Shown one piece after another: positions 43,758 to 52,885 of a DNA stretch of 64,000 bases (positions within the stretch are counted from its first letter, which is position 1; the number at the start of each line of letters is the position of its first letter). The notes beneath the pieces were generated by a model that ran no database searches, was not told where the DNA came from, and saw nothing but the letters and a program-made list of their open reading frames with translations. The stretch is from Proteiniphilum saccharofermentans (lineage in GTDB: Bacteria; Bacteroidota; Bacteroidia; Bacteroidales; Dysgonomonadaceae). The stretch spans positions 3,720,001 to 3,784,000 of the forward strand of contig NZ_LT605205.1 in NCBI RefSeq assembly GCF_900095135.1, written 5' to 3'. The position numbers and the translations under genes are program-made.

Positions 43758-46476
43758 TAAATGCTTCATCCAGAATAATTGCCTGCTGCATTTTATGTTG
43801 TGCCGACAAACCTTCTGCCGTAACACCACTGGCGGGACGGCTGAGAATCTCCAAGGTACAATCATCCATTTGCTGTTTTACAAAAAGGGCTGCACCCATA
43901 TTGAATGGTTCCTCCTGTACCCACACAAGCTCCATATTTGCAGGATAGCGCTGTAATATCTCCCTGATCTGCTTTTCCGGGAAGGGATAGAGCTGCTCCA
44001 CACGCAGAATGGAGATATCGTTTATTTTTCTCTCTTGCCGCACTGCATTGAGTTCGTAATAGATCTTACCACTACAAAGCAGCACTCTTCTCACTTTCGA
44101 CAGATCTTTTATGGACTTGTCTTCTATCACTTCCATAAATCCACCTTCGGTGAAATCGGCAAGGGAAGAAGTACACTCAGGGTGACGCAGGAGGCTCTTG
44201 GGTGTAAAGACGATCAGAGGAAGACGGATATCGCGGTGCAACTGCCTGCGAAGCACATGGAAAAAGTTGGCGGGAGTAGTACAGTTTACCACTTGTAAGT
44301 TATAGTTAGCGCAAAGGCTTAGAAAGCGCTCTATCCGTCCACTCGAATGTTCCGCTCCCTGCCCTTCGTAGCCGTGCGGAAGAAACATCACCAGCCCGGA
44401 CCTTATACCCCATTTCTCCTGTGCGGCTGAGATATACTGATCCACGATCACCTGCCCTACATTGTAGAAGTCACCAAACTGTGCTTCCCAGATGGTAAGC
44501 CCTTCGGGATGAGCCAGTGAATAACCATACTCAAAACCCAGTATACCATACTCATTGAGGGGCGAATTATAGACCCGTACAGGCGCCTGTCCCTCACCCA
44601 GGGTTTTCAGGGGAAAGTATTTCTCTTCACCGTCTTCGGTGATTACCTCAGCGTGGCGATGCGAAAACGTACCCCGCTCGGAGTCCTGGCCGCTCAGCCT
44701 TACCGAATGGTTTTCTTTCGCTAATGAAGCATATGCCATCAGTTCACCCATCGCCCAATCGTAACTATCCTGTTCGATCATGGCTGCCCTCTGTGCGAAC
44801 AGGCGCCGGGTCTTGTTGAAGAATTTTTTATCCTCCGGCAGCTTTGTAATATCTTTTGCCAATTCTATGAACAACTCTTTTGAAATGGCCGTATCCACAC
44901 TCTTTTCAAAATCCGCAGCCTCCGGATAACGTATGTTTTTATATCTTTTCGGGAAAAAGGGCTGAAGGTTTAGTTTATTGGATTTGAGCGATTCTTCGTA
45001 AGCCTCCTCTAATCGCCGGTGAAATCCGGATACTTTTGCTTCAAACTCCTGTCGGGTAATGACATCTTCAGCAATCAGTTTTTCCGCATAGATATCACGC
45101 GGATTTTTATGTTTGGCAATGATATCGTAGAGTTTTGGCTGTGTAAAACGTGGCTCATCCCCTTCGTTATGACCGTATTTTCGGTAAGAGAGCAGATCGA
45201 TAAAAACATCGATATTGAACTTCTGACGAAATTCCAACGCCAGCTTGGCTACATATACCATCGCCTCTATATCGTCTCCGTTCACATGGAATACGGGTGA
45301 ATGGGTCACCTTTGCCACATCGGTACAATAGGTACTGGATCGTGCCTCCAAATAATTAGTGGTAAATCCCACCTGATTGTTAATCACAATATGGATAGTA
45401 CCTCCTGTTTTGTAACCTTCGAGTTTTGAAAACTGAATGGTCTCGTAAACAACACCCTGTCCCGCGATAGCCGCATCGCCATGAATAAGGATCGGCAAGA
45501 CCTGATCATAATCATAATTGTGCACGTTTTCCAGCATCGCCCTGGCAATACCCTGTACTACGGGTCCTACCGCTTCAAGATGAGAAGGATTAGGAGTAAG
45601 GCTAAGCGTGATAGTACGTCCTTCATACTCGATCGTACTGTTATATCCAAGATGGTATTTTACATCACCGTATTTAATTTCCTCATCGTAATTTTGGGCA
45701 TTGAATTCGCGGAAGACCTGTGCATAAGGCTTTTTCATCAGATTGGTAAGGACATTCAACCGTCCGCGATGCGCCATACCTATCACGATCTCATTCACAT
45801 CGTAAGCGCCACCACGCGACATTACGGCATCCAGCGCCGGTATGATGGACTCTGATCCTTCCAAAGAAAACCGCTTTTGTCCTACAAACTTTTTGTGAAG
45901 GTAATCCTCGAAGCCTGATGCCTCGATAAGCCGGTCAAGGATCCGCAGCCTCGCTTCCCGGGACAGTACATCCCGGTTTTCGGAGTCCTCCATTTTGTCC
46001 TGCAACCATCGAACAATCTCCGGCTTGGTCATATAACGGTATTCCACTCCGATCGATTTACAATAGGTCTTTTCGAGACGGGCGATAATCTCCCTCAGTG
46101 TGGCCTTTCCCATACCCCCCACCTCATGCCCGGCCTCAAAGTGCCTGTCGAGATCACTTTCGGTAAGATCAAAATTCTCGATGTCAAGAGTCGGGAAATA
46201 ACTCCGGCGCGTACGTACCGGATTGGTCTTGGTAAAAAGATGGCCTCTTCGCCTGTAACCGGTAATCAATTTCATTACCGCCAACTCTTTCCGGGAGTTT
46301 TCTACCGAGACACTACTCTCTCCCGGCTTTACCGGAAAACGGGTAATGGCTAAGTCAAACCCCTGAAAGAAATAACGAAAACTCTCATCCACACTTTCGG
46401 GATCTGCCTTATATTTTCTATATAAATCCTCTATGGCTTCCAGATCCACTGCATTCATCTCATCTTTGGCATTCAT
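43753..46476 (-). CDS. sucA: 2-oxoglutarate dehydrogenase E1 component
   Basis: 907 residues, thiamine-diphosphate dependent. N-terminal E1 segment (AIEDLYRKYKADPESVDESF), GMAHRGRLNVLTNLMKKPYA, the ThDP-binding GDAAIAGQGVVYETIQFSKL and NNQVGFTTN, and the C-terminal transketolase-like half (YGYSLAHPEGLTIWEAQFGD, FLPHGYEGQGAEHSSGRIER). It decarboxylates 2-oxoglutarate and hands succinyl to E2. An oxidative-type dehydrogenase is less usual among strict anaerobic Bacteroidales, which often use ferredoxin-linked enzymes. Confidence 0.95.
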   Translation of the reverse strand: MNAKDEMNAVDLEAIEDLYRKYKADPESVDESFRYFFQGFDLAITRFPVKPGESSVSVENSRKELAVMKLITGYRRRGHLFTKTNPVRTRRSYFPTLDIENFDLTESDLDRHFEAGHEVGGMGKATLREIIARLEKTYCKSIGVEYRYMTKPEIVRWLQDKMEDSENRDVLSREARLRILDRLIEASGFEDYLHKKFVGQKRFSLEGSESIIPALDAVMSRGGAYDVNEIVIGMAHRGRLNVLTNLMKKPYAQVFREFNAQNYDEEIKYGDVKYHLGYNSTIEYEGRTITLSLTPNPSHLEAVGPVVQGIARAMLENVHNYDYDQVLPILIHGDAAIAGQGVVYETIQFSKLEGYKTGGTIHIVINNQVGFTTNYLEARSSTYCTDVAKVTHSPVFHVNGDDIEAMVYVAKLALEFRQKFNIDVFIDLLSYRKYGHNEGDEPRFTQPKLYDIIAKHKNPRDIYAEKLIAEDVITRQEFEAKVSGFHRRLEEAYEESLKSNKLNLQPFFPKRYKNIRYPEAADFEKSVDTAISKELFIELAKDITKLPEDKKFFNKTRRLFAQRAAMIEQDSYDWAMGELMAYASLAKENHSVRLSGQDSERGTFSHRHAEVITEDGEEKYFPLKTLGEGQAPVRVYNSPLNEYGILGFEYGYSLAHPEGLTIWEAQFGDFYNVGQVIVDQYISAAQEKWGIRSGLVMFLPHGYEGQGAEHSSGRIERFLSLCANYNLQVVNCTTPANFFHVLRRQLHRDIRLPLIVFTPKSLLRHPECTSSLADFTEGGFMEVIEDKSIKDLSKVRRVLLCSGKIYYELNAVRQERKINDISILRVEQLYPFPEKQIREILQRYPANMELVWVQEEPFNMGAALFVKQQMDDCTLEILSRPASGVTAEGLSAQHKMQQAIILDEAFS

Positions 46477-46502
46477 CGGTCAATTTTCTGAATATTCATC
46501 TC

Positions 46503-46523
46503 AATGAAAAATGAAAAGTGAAA
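46503..46523 (-). repeat. Heptad array near the sucA start
   Basis: Three units on the plus strand: AATGAAA, AATGAAA, AGTGAAA, about 27 nt from the sucA start codon (46476). Short, so weaker than the others. Confidence 0.5.
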
Positions 46524-46581
46524 AATTTCTATCCTCTATCTATCGCACGAAGTGTATACTTTATCGAGCGAAGTACATTAT

Positions 46582-46621
46582 CTTTTCCACTCTTCCACCT
46601 TTCCATCTTTTCACCTTCCCA
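46582..46621 (-). repeat. Octad array upstream of sucA
   Basis: Five 8-nt units on the plus strand: CTTTTCCA, CTCTTCCA, CCTTTCCA, TCTTTTCA, CCTTCCCA. Confidence 0.65.
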
Positions 46622-46678
46622 CTTATTGATATGAATGGTAAAGATAGTAAAATTGTTCATTATTTCCCGAAAAAATAG

Positions 46679-46770
46679 TACTTTTGGGGTTGAACTTCAT
46701 CGACTGTCAGTCGTTGTCCGGACGTATAAATTCGTGTGGAGTTATCCTCCACCCGTTTGCTTAGCGCAAA
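46679..46770 (+). promoter_or_regulatory. pfp promoter and structured leader
   Basis: TACTTTTG (46679-46686) gives a leader of about 138 nt. It holds GTGGAG-TTATC-CTCCAC (46736-46752), a perfect 6-bp stem, and TTTGC/GCAAA (46756-46770). No T-run follows either stem. Confidence 0.5.
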
Positions 46771-46830
46771 GCCCGGCACAAACTATCCGAGAAGAGACAA
46801 ATACAATTTATCATAAAAAAAATTGATCTA

Positions 46831-48489
46831 ATGACAAAAAGTGCTTTACAAATTGCAAGGGCAAGTTATGTGCCCAAAATGCCCGAAGGTTTGAAGGGTA
46901 ATGTGGACATCAGGGAAGGTGCTGCCACACAATCAGTACTTGATCAGGAAGAGATTCAAAAACTCTTCCCCAATACGTATGGGATGCCGGTTGTTCAATT
47001 TATACAAGCAGCCGGTGAACCCGGAGTATCGGAACCGGTAAATGTGGGAGTGATCCTTTCAGGCGGACAGGCTCCCGGAGGGCACAATGTGATTGCCGGA
47101 ATATTCGACGGCATTAAAAGGCTACACAGCGACAGCAAGCTATATGGTTTCATTCTGGGGCCTGACGGGCTGGTCAAGCACACATATAAGGAACTTACCG
47201 CCGACATCATTGATGAATATCGTAATACGGGAGGATTTGACATCATCGGCTCCGGACGCACAAAACTGGAGACAAAAGAGCAATTCGACAAAGGGCTCGA
47301 GATACTAAAAAAACTGGATATCAAAGCGCTGGTCATCATCGGGGGGGACGACTCCAATACCAACGCCTGCGTTTTGGCCGAATATTACGCATCAATCAAC
47401 GCAGGTGTACAGGTGATCGGTTGTCCCAAGACCATCGATGGTGACTTGAAGAACGAGCAGATCGAGACCTCATTCGGTTTTGATACGGCTTGTAAAGTAT
47501 ATTCGGAGTTGATTGGCAATATCCAGCGCGACTGTAATTCAGCGCGCAAATACTGGCATTTCATCAAGGTAATGGGTCGTTCGGCATCGCACATCGCACT
47601 GGAATGTGCATTGCAAACACAACCCAATATATGCCTGATCTCGGAAGAGGTGGCCGCCAAAGAACAGTCGCTCGACGACATCATTGACTACATAGCCGGC
47701 GTGATCACCCAACGGGCGGAAAAAGGACTGAATTTCGGCACAGTGATCATACCCGAAGGATTGATCGAATTTATCCCGGCAATGAAGAAGTTGATCCATG
47801 AACTGAACGACTTTCTTGCACACAATCAGGAAGAGTTCAACCTGGTACGTCGTTCCGGACAACGCGATTACATTATCAGCAAGCTCTCAAAAGAAAATGC
47901 CGATATTTACGCCAGCCTTCCCGAAACGGTAGCACGCCAGCTCACGCTGGACCGTGACCCGCACGGCAACGTACAGGTATCGCTGATCGAAACCGAGAAG
48001 CTGCTTGCTGAAATGGTGAAAAAACGCCTTGACGCATGGACGAAAGAGGGTCGCTATAAAGGTAAATTCTCCAGCATCACCCATTTCTTCGGCTATGAGG
48101 GACGTTGTGCCGCTCCGTCGAACTATGATACCGATTATTGCTATTCACTCGGTTATACAGCCTCCATGCTGATTGCGGCAGGCAAGACCGGGTATATGTC
48201 ATCGGTACGCAACACCACTGCTCCTGCCGCAGAATGGATCGCAGGCGGAGTGCCCATCACCATGATGATGAACATGGAACGTCGTCACGGAGAGATGAAA
48301 CCGGTAATCCAGAAAGCATTGGTGGAACTGAATGGTGCCCCGTTCAAATATTTCGAAAGCCAACGTGACCAGTGGGCGGTTGAAACCGACTATGTATATC
48401 CCGGCCCTATCCAGTATTTCGGCCCGACCGAAGTATGTGACCAGCCAAGCAAAACATTGCAATTAGAACAGAAGGGCAACATCGAGTAA
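46831..48489 (+). CDS. pfp: Diphosphate-fructose-6-phosphate 1-phosphotransferase
   Basis: 552 residues, the long PPi-dependent phosphofructokinase. GGDDSNTNA (171-179) has Asp where ATP enzymes have Gly, and [12 protein letters not shown] has the lysine that selects PPi. [13 protein letters not shown] and [20 protein letters not shown] also match. It makes fructose 1,6-bisphosphate reversibly from fructose 6-phosphate and pyrophosphate, saving ATP in glycolysis. Monocistronic, with its own promoter and a strong terminator. Confidence 0.95.
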   Translation: MTKSALQIARASYVPKMPEGLKGNVDIREGAATQSVLDQEEIQKLFPNTYGMPVVQFIQAAGEPGVSEPVNVGVILSGGQAPGGHNVIAGIFDGIKRLHSDSKLYGFILGPDGLVKHTYKELTADIIDEYRNTGGFDIIGSGRTKLETKEQFDKGLEILKKLDIKALVIIGGDDSNTNACVLAEYYASINAGVQVIGCPKTIDGDLKNEQIETSFGFDTACKVYSELIGNIQRDCNSARKYWHFIKVMGRSASHIALECALQTQPNICLISEEVAAKEQSLDDIIDYIAGVITQRAEKGLNFGTVIIPEGLIEFIPAMKKLIHELNDFLAHNQEEFNLVRRSGQRDYIISKLSKENADIYASLPETVARQLTLDRDPHGNVQVSLIETEKLLAEMVKKRLDAWTKEGRYKGKFSSITHFFGYEGRCAAPSNYDTDYCYSLGYTASMLIAAGKTGYMSSVRNTTAPAAEWIAGGVPITMMMNMERRHGEMKPVIQKALVELNGAPFKYFESQRDQWAVETDYVYPGPIQYFGPTEVCDQPSKTLQLEQKGNIE

Positions 48490-48511
48490 TAACTCACTTT
48501 ATACGAATAGT

Positions 48512-48552
48512 AAAAGAGGTGGCCTCCGTTGTGGAAGCCACCTCTTCTTTTT
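48512..48552. terminator. Bidirectional terminator between pfp and ppiD-like gene
   Basis: AAGAGGTGGC (48514-48523) pairs perfectly with GCCACCTCTT (48537-48546), with an inner TCC/GGA pair. T-rich on the right for pfp and A-rich on the left for the convergent gene. Confidence 0.92.
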
Positions 48553-48570
48553 GTTTTGCCAAGGATGTAA

Positions 48571-50700
48571 TCAGAAGAATCTGAAACGATTGTCTTCTAC
48601 TCCCAGTTTATCTTTCAAAACCTCTACCGATTGCATCTGCAAGCGATAAGCATTGTTATTCAGTATATGGTTTTTCTGTTCGTCGGCATCATATTCGTCC
48701 GTTCCTTCGGTACGATTGACTACTGTAGCCACATACACACCCATATTCCCCTTCATCGGACCTACGACCTTATTAAGTGGGGCAAATGCAGAAACAGCAT
48801 TCAAAGCCGGTTCAAATCCCAATCCGGTAATATTCTGGGTATTGAAATTCACAAAACGGACGGTATCGGTATTGGCGTTCATCGCTGTTGCATAGGCATC
48901 GATAGAGGAGAGGTTCTGTGACTTCAGATCGCTAATGATCTTTTCAGCCTTCTTCTCGTTCACCAGTTGGGAACGGATACCGGAAGAGACTTCCGACAAA
49001 GGCGTCGTGCCTGACGGTATCACCCTTTCTACCCTTGCGATGATACGTGAGTTAGTAAGGTCGAACTTCTTCACGGCCCCTACCTTCTTCTCATTGGCAG
49101 CCCAACTGATTACCTGACGCGAACCGGGAATCTGGGCTAATGTGAAATCATTTGCAGAAACAGTGATGCCGGGCATCACCATATATCCTTTTTCGGAAGC
49201 CAGTTCATTAAATTTCTGTTCCACATCGGGGGTGGATACGAACTGATTCAGTTCGTTATCGATATTGTTCGAGGTCTTTTCACTCGGCAACACCGGCATA
49301 TCCACAATGGCCAGTTTATATTTATTGACCGGACGTGTACGCTCTTCCACCTGAAGGATAAGTTGCTGTCCGGGGATAGACAATTTAACAGGTTGACCTA
49401 CAGGCGCATTAAAAGCGGTTTTTACCAGTTCAGTGCTGAATCCTGCAAGATCGATTTCCCTTGCCCATCCCATATCGCCACCGTTGGAGTTGGGATTGAG
49501 GCTGTTGGCAACCTCCGCAAAAGGAGTGCCTCCCGATATAGCCCCGTAAATACTGTCCACAAAATGGGTGATGACAGAATCCTGCCCCACCATCGAAGCA
49601 TCGGGAATAGCCATCATCCTCAGATGTACAGAGTCGGGAGCGACAGTCTTATCGATCAACTTGTAAATATGAAATGAGTCACCTTCACGTTTTGGGCCAT
49701 ACATCTCATTGATTGCCGCAGAGCGCACGAACTCCACTTGTGTGGGAGTCAGCATATGTTCGCTTACAAATACGTCACGATAGGGTGTCTGGGAGTAATC
49801 AGCTACGATAGCCGCCGGATTGGCAGTATTGTCCAGCTCTTCAAAGGCTTTATGCGATTCGGCCTCCACTTCGGCGTAATCCTCTTCACTGGGTGTAATT
49901 CCTTTGGTAAAGTAGGAGAGCTTCACCAGAGGGGCTTCCATCCTGAAAGATGACTTATGTCTGTTATAAAACGCTTTTACTTCTTCATCGGTTACATTTA
50001 CCACAGAATCAGGAACGGTGAAGTAGCTCTTCATCGCATACTCTATATCGGCATTCCGTTGTGAGTGTTCGAACGCTGTTTTCGCCTCCACATCATTCAC
50101 AATAACCGCATTAGAAAGAAGAGATATATATTTTTCTTCCAGACGTTGTGTCCTGATCATCTCCTCGATGAACAACCACAAACTCTTGTATTGGTTCACC
50201 AATGCCTGTTCCTGAGGATTAGGACTTGGGATGTTTACCGTATTGATAAACTCTATCAGAGCTCTCCTGTCAAACATACCGGTTTGCGGGTCGAGGAAAA
50301 ACGGAAGTTGTTGCAACACCGGTGAAATCGATTGTCCATGCACCAGATCATTCAGCTCTTCTTTGGTCACCGTCAGGCCCAATTTTCCTGTCTGATGACC
50401 GAGCAAACGATCGCGTACCATCTGCTGGTACACCACTTCGCGTATCTGTGATGATACGTTCTCATCGAGGGACGACTGTCCGCTTACCATCTTCTGGAAT
50501 TCTTCGAACTGTGTAATCTTATCGGCATATTGCTGAGTTGAAATTACCTCGCGGTTAACTACAAACGCCTTGTCTTGCGCCCTTCCAAATAATGTGGTCC
50601 CGGAAGTGAGTAAATCTCCCAACACAAAGGCAAGCAACGCCAAGCCGATTATAATGACGAGGAGCGTACCTTTATCTCTAATCTTTTGTAAAGTAGCCAT
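48571..50700 (-). CDS. PpiD/SurA-like periplasmic folding protein
   Basis: 709 residues. One N-terminal membrane anchor (LLVIIIGLALLAFVLGDLLT), a SurA_N-like helical region (NREVISTQQYADKITQFEEF), and parvulin domain sequence around VHLRMMAIPDASMVGQDS ... ANSLNPNSNGGDMGWARE. The PPIase active-site motif is only partly kept, as in PpiD. It probably assists outer-membrane protein folding. Last gene of a minus-strand envelope cluster (OMP, TPR, LptC, GldE-like). Confidence 0.87.
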   Translation of the reverse strand: MATLQKIRDKGTLLVIIIGLALLAFVLGDLLTSGTTLFGRAQDKAFVVNREVISTQQYADKITQFEEFQKMVSGQSSLDENVSSQIREVVYQQMVRDRLLGHQTGKLGLTVTKEELNDLVHGQSISPVLQQLPFFLDPQTGMFDRRALIEFINTVNIPSPNPQEQALVNQYKSLWLFIEEMIRTQRLEEKYISLLSNAVIVNDVEAKTAFEHSQRNADIEYAMKSYFTVPDSVVNVTDEEVKAFYNRHKSSFRMEAPLVKLSYFTKGITPSEEDYAEVEAESHKAFEELDNTANPAAIVADYSQTPYRDVFVSEHMLTPTQVEFVRSAAINEMYGPKREGDSFHIYKLIDKTVAPDSVHLRMMAIPDASMVGQDSVITHFVDSIYGAISGGTPFAEVANSLNPNSNGGDMGWAREIDLAGFSTELVKTAFNAPVGQPVKLSIPGQQLILQVEERTRPVNKYKLAIVDMPVLPSEKTSNNIDNELNQFVSTPDVEQKFNELASEKGYMVMPGITVSANDFTLAQIPGSRQVISWAANEKKVGAVKKFDLTNSRIIARVERVIPSGTTPLSEVSSGIRSQLVNEKKAEKIISDLKSQNLSSIDAYATAMNANTDTVRFVNFNTQNITGLGFEPALNAVSAFAPLNKVVGPMKGNMGVYVATVVNRTEGTDEYDADEQKNHILNNNAYRLQMQSVEVLKDKLGVEDNRFRFF

Positions 50701-50842
50701 TTAACTATCTTTTTATTATACTAAGAACGTGATAAATTGTTATAATTCAAATAAGGGCACGAAGTTAGCAAAAATAACGCAGACAGCATTATTTTTTTTA
50801 GGAAAAGTGCAGATTTAGCTGCATGTCCGGTCAGGACAACAT

Positions 50843-52120
50843 CTACTCTGCCGTTTTGCTATCGGTACTAAGCTGTACAACTTCTATTTTCCGTGCGGTC
50901 ACTTTTAGTATTTTAAAGGTATATTTCCCTATAATAACAGTTTCATAAGTCTTTGGGAAACGTTGTGTGTGAAACAACAGGTAGCCGGCAATGGTAGAAT
51001 ATTCATCCGACCTGGGAATATCGAGGTGGTATATTTCGTTCAGATGGTCTATTTCCACACGTCCCGACATTACAAATTCGTTTTCGCCCTCTCGTTTTAC
51101 AAATTTCGACTCCACGTCATATTCATCCTCTATGTCGCCGAATATCTCTTCCACCAGATCCTCCATAGTGACAATCCCTGAAGTACTTCCAAACTCGTCC
51201 ACTACCACGGCAATACTTTTGCGATGCTGCATCAGGTCGCTCATCAACCGGTTAGCCTGCATGCTTTCAGGCACGAAAGAGATAGAAGCAAGATTATTTG
51301 TCCAGTCCTGCGGATTATTGAAAATCTCCCACATATGGATATAACCGACTATATTATCGAGATTTTCTTTAAAGACCAAAATCCTGGAGATGCCGGATTC
51401 GATGAACAACTCTTTTAACCTGTCGAGGTCGGTATCGAGGCTCACCGCCACAATATCGGCACGGGGCACCATACAATCCCTCACTTTTTTGGAGGAAAAA
51501 TCGAGGGCATTACGAAAAATCTTAACCTCAGAATCGACCTCCACCTCTTTCGACATATCACTGCTATTATTCTCTATAACGGCATCGAAATTAACCCGGT
51601 AAAAGAGGTCGTCTTGTCCCGAGGCGGACAATTTAACACCTGAGAGCCTAAGTATAAATTTCGAGAACCTTTCAAGTAATCCGGCAACAGGATAAAGCAA
51701 TATGTGAAATAAAAAAGCAGGTAAGAGAAACAGTTTCACCCAGAGATCGGGCTTTTTTCCAAACAGGATACGCGGCAGGAACTCATTCGTCAGCAAGAGG
51801 AAAAAGGTGGCAATCAAGATGACCAGGAATATTCTGAGAAAAGCGTTGCCCGGTGCACCACTAGGATAGTGGCATATAACCAGGCCGGTAAAATAAACAA
51901 AAAGAAGAAGCAGGATAATCCTTCCCACCATCATTGCTGCCTGAAACCGGTGAAAACGGCTGTAAATAGCATTCAGCATGTAGCTGTAAGCACGTGTTGA
52001 ACCACTGTTGACTACATATTGCAACTTACCGGAAGAAATATAAGCCAACTCCATCCCCGAAAAAAGAAGGGAGAGAAACAGGAATCCAACCCACCACCCT
52101 ATTTCTACATGGGTATACAC
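50843..52120 (-). CDS. GldE-like CNNM/CBS-domain membrane protein
   Basis: 425 residues. Four hydrophobic segments of a DUF21/CNNM domain (VGFLFLSLLFSGMELAYISS ...), a CBS pair (MVPRADIVAVSLDTDLDRLK, ILVFKENLDNIVGYIHMWEI, VVVDEFGSTSGIVTMEDLVE) and a CorC-HlyC C-terminal domain (GRVEIDHLNEIYHLDIPRSD). In Bacteroidota this family includes GldE, though gliding is not implied here; magnesium/cobalt efflux is the other possibility. Start is a GTG at 52120, only 4 nt from a 13-unit heptad array. Confidence 0.88.
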   Translation of the reverse strand: MYTHVEIGWWVGFLFLSLLFSGMELAYISSGKLQYVVNSGSTRAYSYMLNAIYSRFHRFQAAMMVGRIILLLLFVYFTGLVICHYPSGAPGNAFLRIFLVILIATFFLLLTNEFLPRILFGKKPDLWVKLFLLPAFLFHILLYPVAGLLERFSKFILRLSGVKLSASGQDDLFYRVNFDAVIENNSSDMSKEVEVDSEVKIFRNALDFSSKKVRDCMVPRADIVAVSLDTDLDRLKELFIESGISRILVFKENLDNIVGYIHMWEIFNNPQDWTNNLASISFVPESMQANRLMSDLMQHRKSIAVVVDEFGSTSGIVTMEDLVEEIFGDIEDEYDVESKFVKREGENEFVMSGRVEIDHLNEIYHLDIPRSDEYSTIAGYLLFHTQRFPKTYETVIIGKYTFKILKVTARKIEVVQLSTDSKTAE

Positions 52121-52124
52121 TTTA

Positions 52125-52215
52125 GTTATGAGTTATGAGTTATAAATTACCAATTGTCAACTATCAATTGTCAACTATCAATTGTCAATTGTCAACTATC
52201 AATTGTCAATTGTCA
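52125..52215 (-). repeat. 13-unit heptad array between lptC and gldE-like gene
   Basis: Exactly 91 bp. Plus-strand units: GTTATGA twice, GTTATAA, ATTACCA, then ATTGTCA and ACTATCA mixed (six and three copies). The units at 52202-52215 encode the last residues and stop of LptC. Confidence 0.95.
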
Positions 52216-52859
52216 TTCACAGGCATCAGGTTTTCCGCTTCATTTACTTCTCCGGAGTCCGGTTGTAAAGAGTCGGCAGGCGCAGCTTCTGAAAAAGGAA
52301 GCTTTCCATCATGCGGCCGGAAAATACGGTAATCGGTCATCGTCTGGTTCGACTCAAAACCATACCCTTTGAGCTCTGTATGACCGCTCTTGATCTCAAT
52401 ATAAGCCTCTGAAAACACTTTTCCATTCTTCCCGTCCCAGAAGAGTTCTTCACTGTCGAACTGTTCTCCTTTCCTGTTTTCCACATGGACATTCTTTTTC
52501 AACCTCCACAGGTCTTTCACATTATAATACCACGCAGTATCGGCTTCAACGGTAGCCTCAATCTCAAAATCGGGTGTGAATTGTTCGAAATATATCCCTT
52601 CCGGAAAATACCAATAGGGTTCCTTCGCCTGTTCAAAAACCATCCACAGATCCGCAACTATTCTATAACGGGTAATACCGGAATCTGAAATAAGTTGTGA
52701 AACGGAAGTGGTGATCATAGTCGGCACCGTGTCCGGGTCATAGGCAAATGCTATCAGATTATCGTTCTTATCCTTACATGAAAAAAGCGACATAACAACC
52801 ACTGAAACAGTGATTGTTATGCGCCATAAATATTTTATGTAACGATGTCTTCGCAACAT
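52206..52859 (-). CDS. lptC: LPS export periplasmic protein LptC
   Basis: 217 residues. Lipobox-like SLFSC near the N-terminus, in place of the usual single anchor helix, then a beta-jellyroll with SDSGITRYRIVADLWMVFEQ, FPEGIYFEQFTPDFEIEATV, TAWYYNVKDLWRLKKNVHVE and FDSEELFWDGKNGKVFSE. It bridges the inner-membrane LptBFG extractor to LptA. The final residues NDN and the TGA stop lie in the heptad array, so the natural C-terminus may have been replaced or extended. Confidence 0.88.
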   Translation of the reverse strand: MLRRHRYIKYLWRITITVSVVVMSLFSCKDKNDNLIAFAYDPDTVPTMITTSVSQLISDSGITRYRIVADLWMVFEQAKEPYWYFPEGIYFEQFTPDFEIEATVEADTAWYYNVKDLWRLKKNVHVENRKGEQFDSEELFWDGKNGKVFSEAYIEIKSGHTELKGYGFESNQTMTDYRIFRPHDGKLPFSEAAPADSLQPDSGEVNEAENLMPVNDN

Positions 52860-52885
52860 TTGTTCAATTAATCAGACTGTACGGA

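Larger units (their letters stand above)
46477..46830. other. 354-bp divergent region sucA/pfp
   Basis: Contains a heptad array, an octad array, and the pfp promoter and structured leader (listed separately). No gene seen. Confidence 0.6.

Noticed and set aside
19715-52215. CRISPR array for the short repeats
   Set aside because: Units are 7-8 nt with no spacers, and no cas genes are present.
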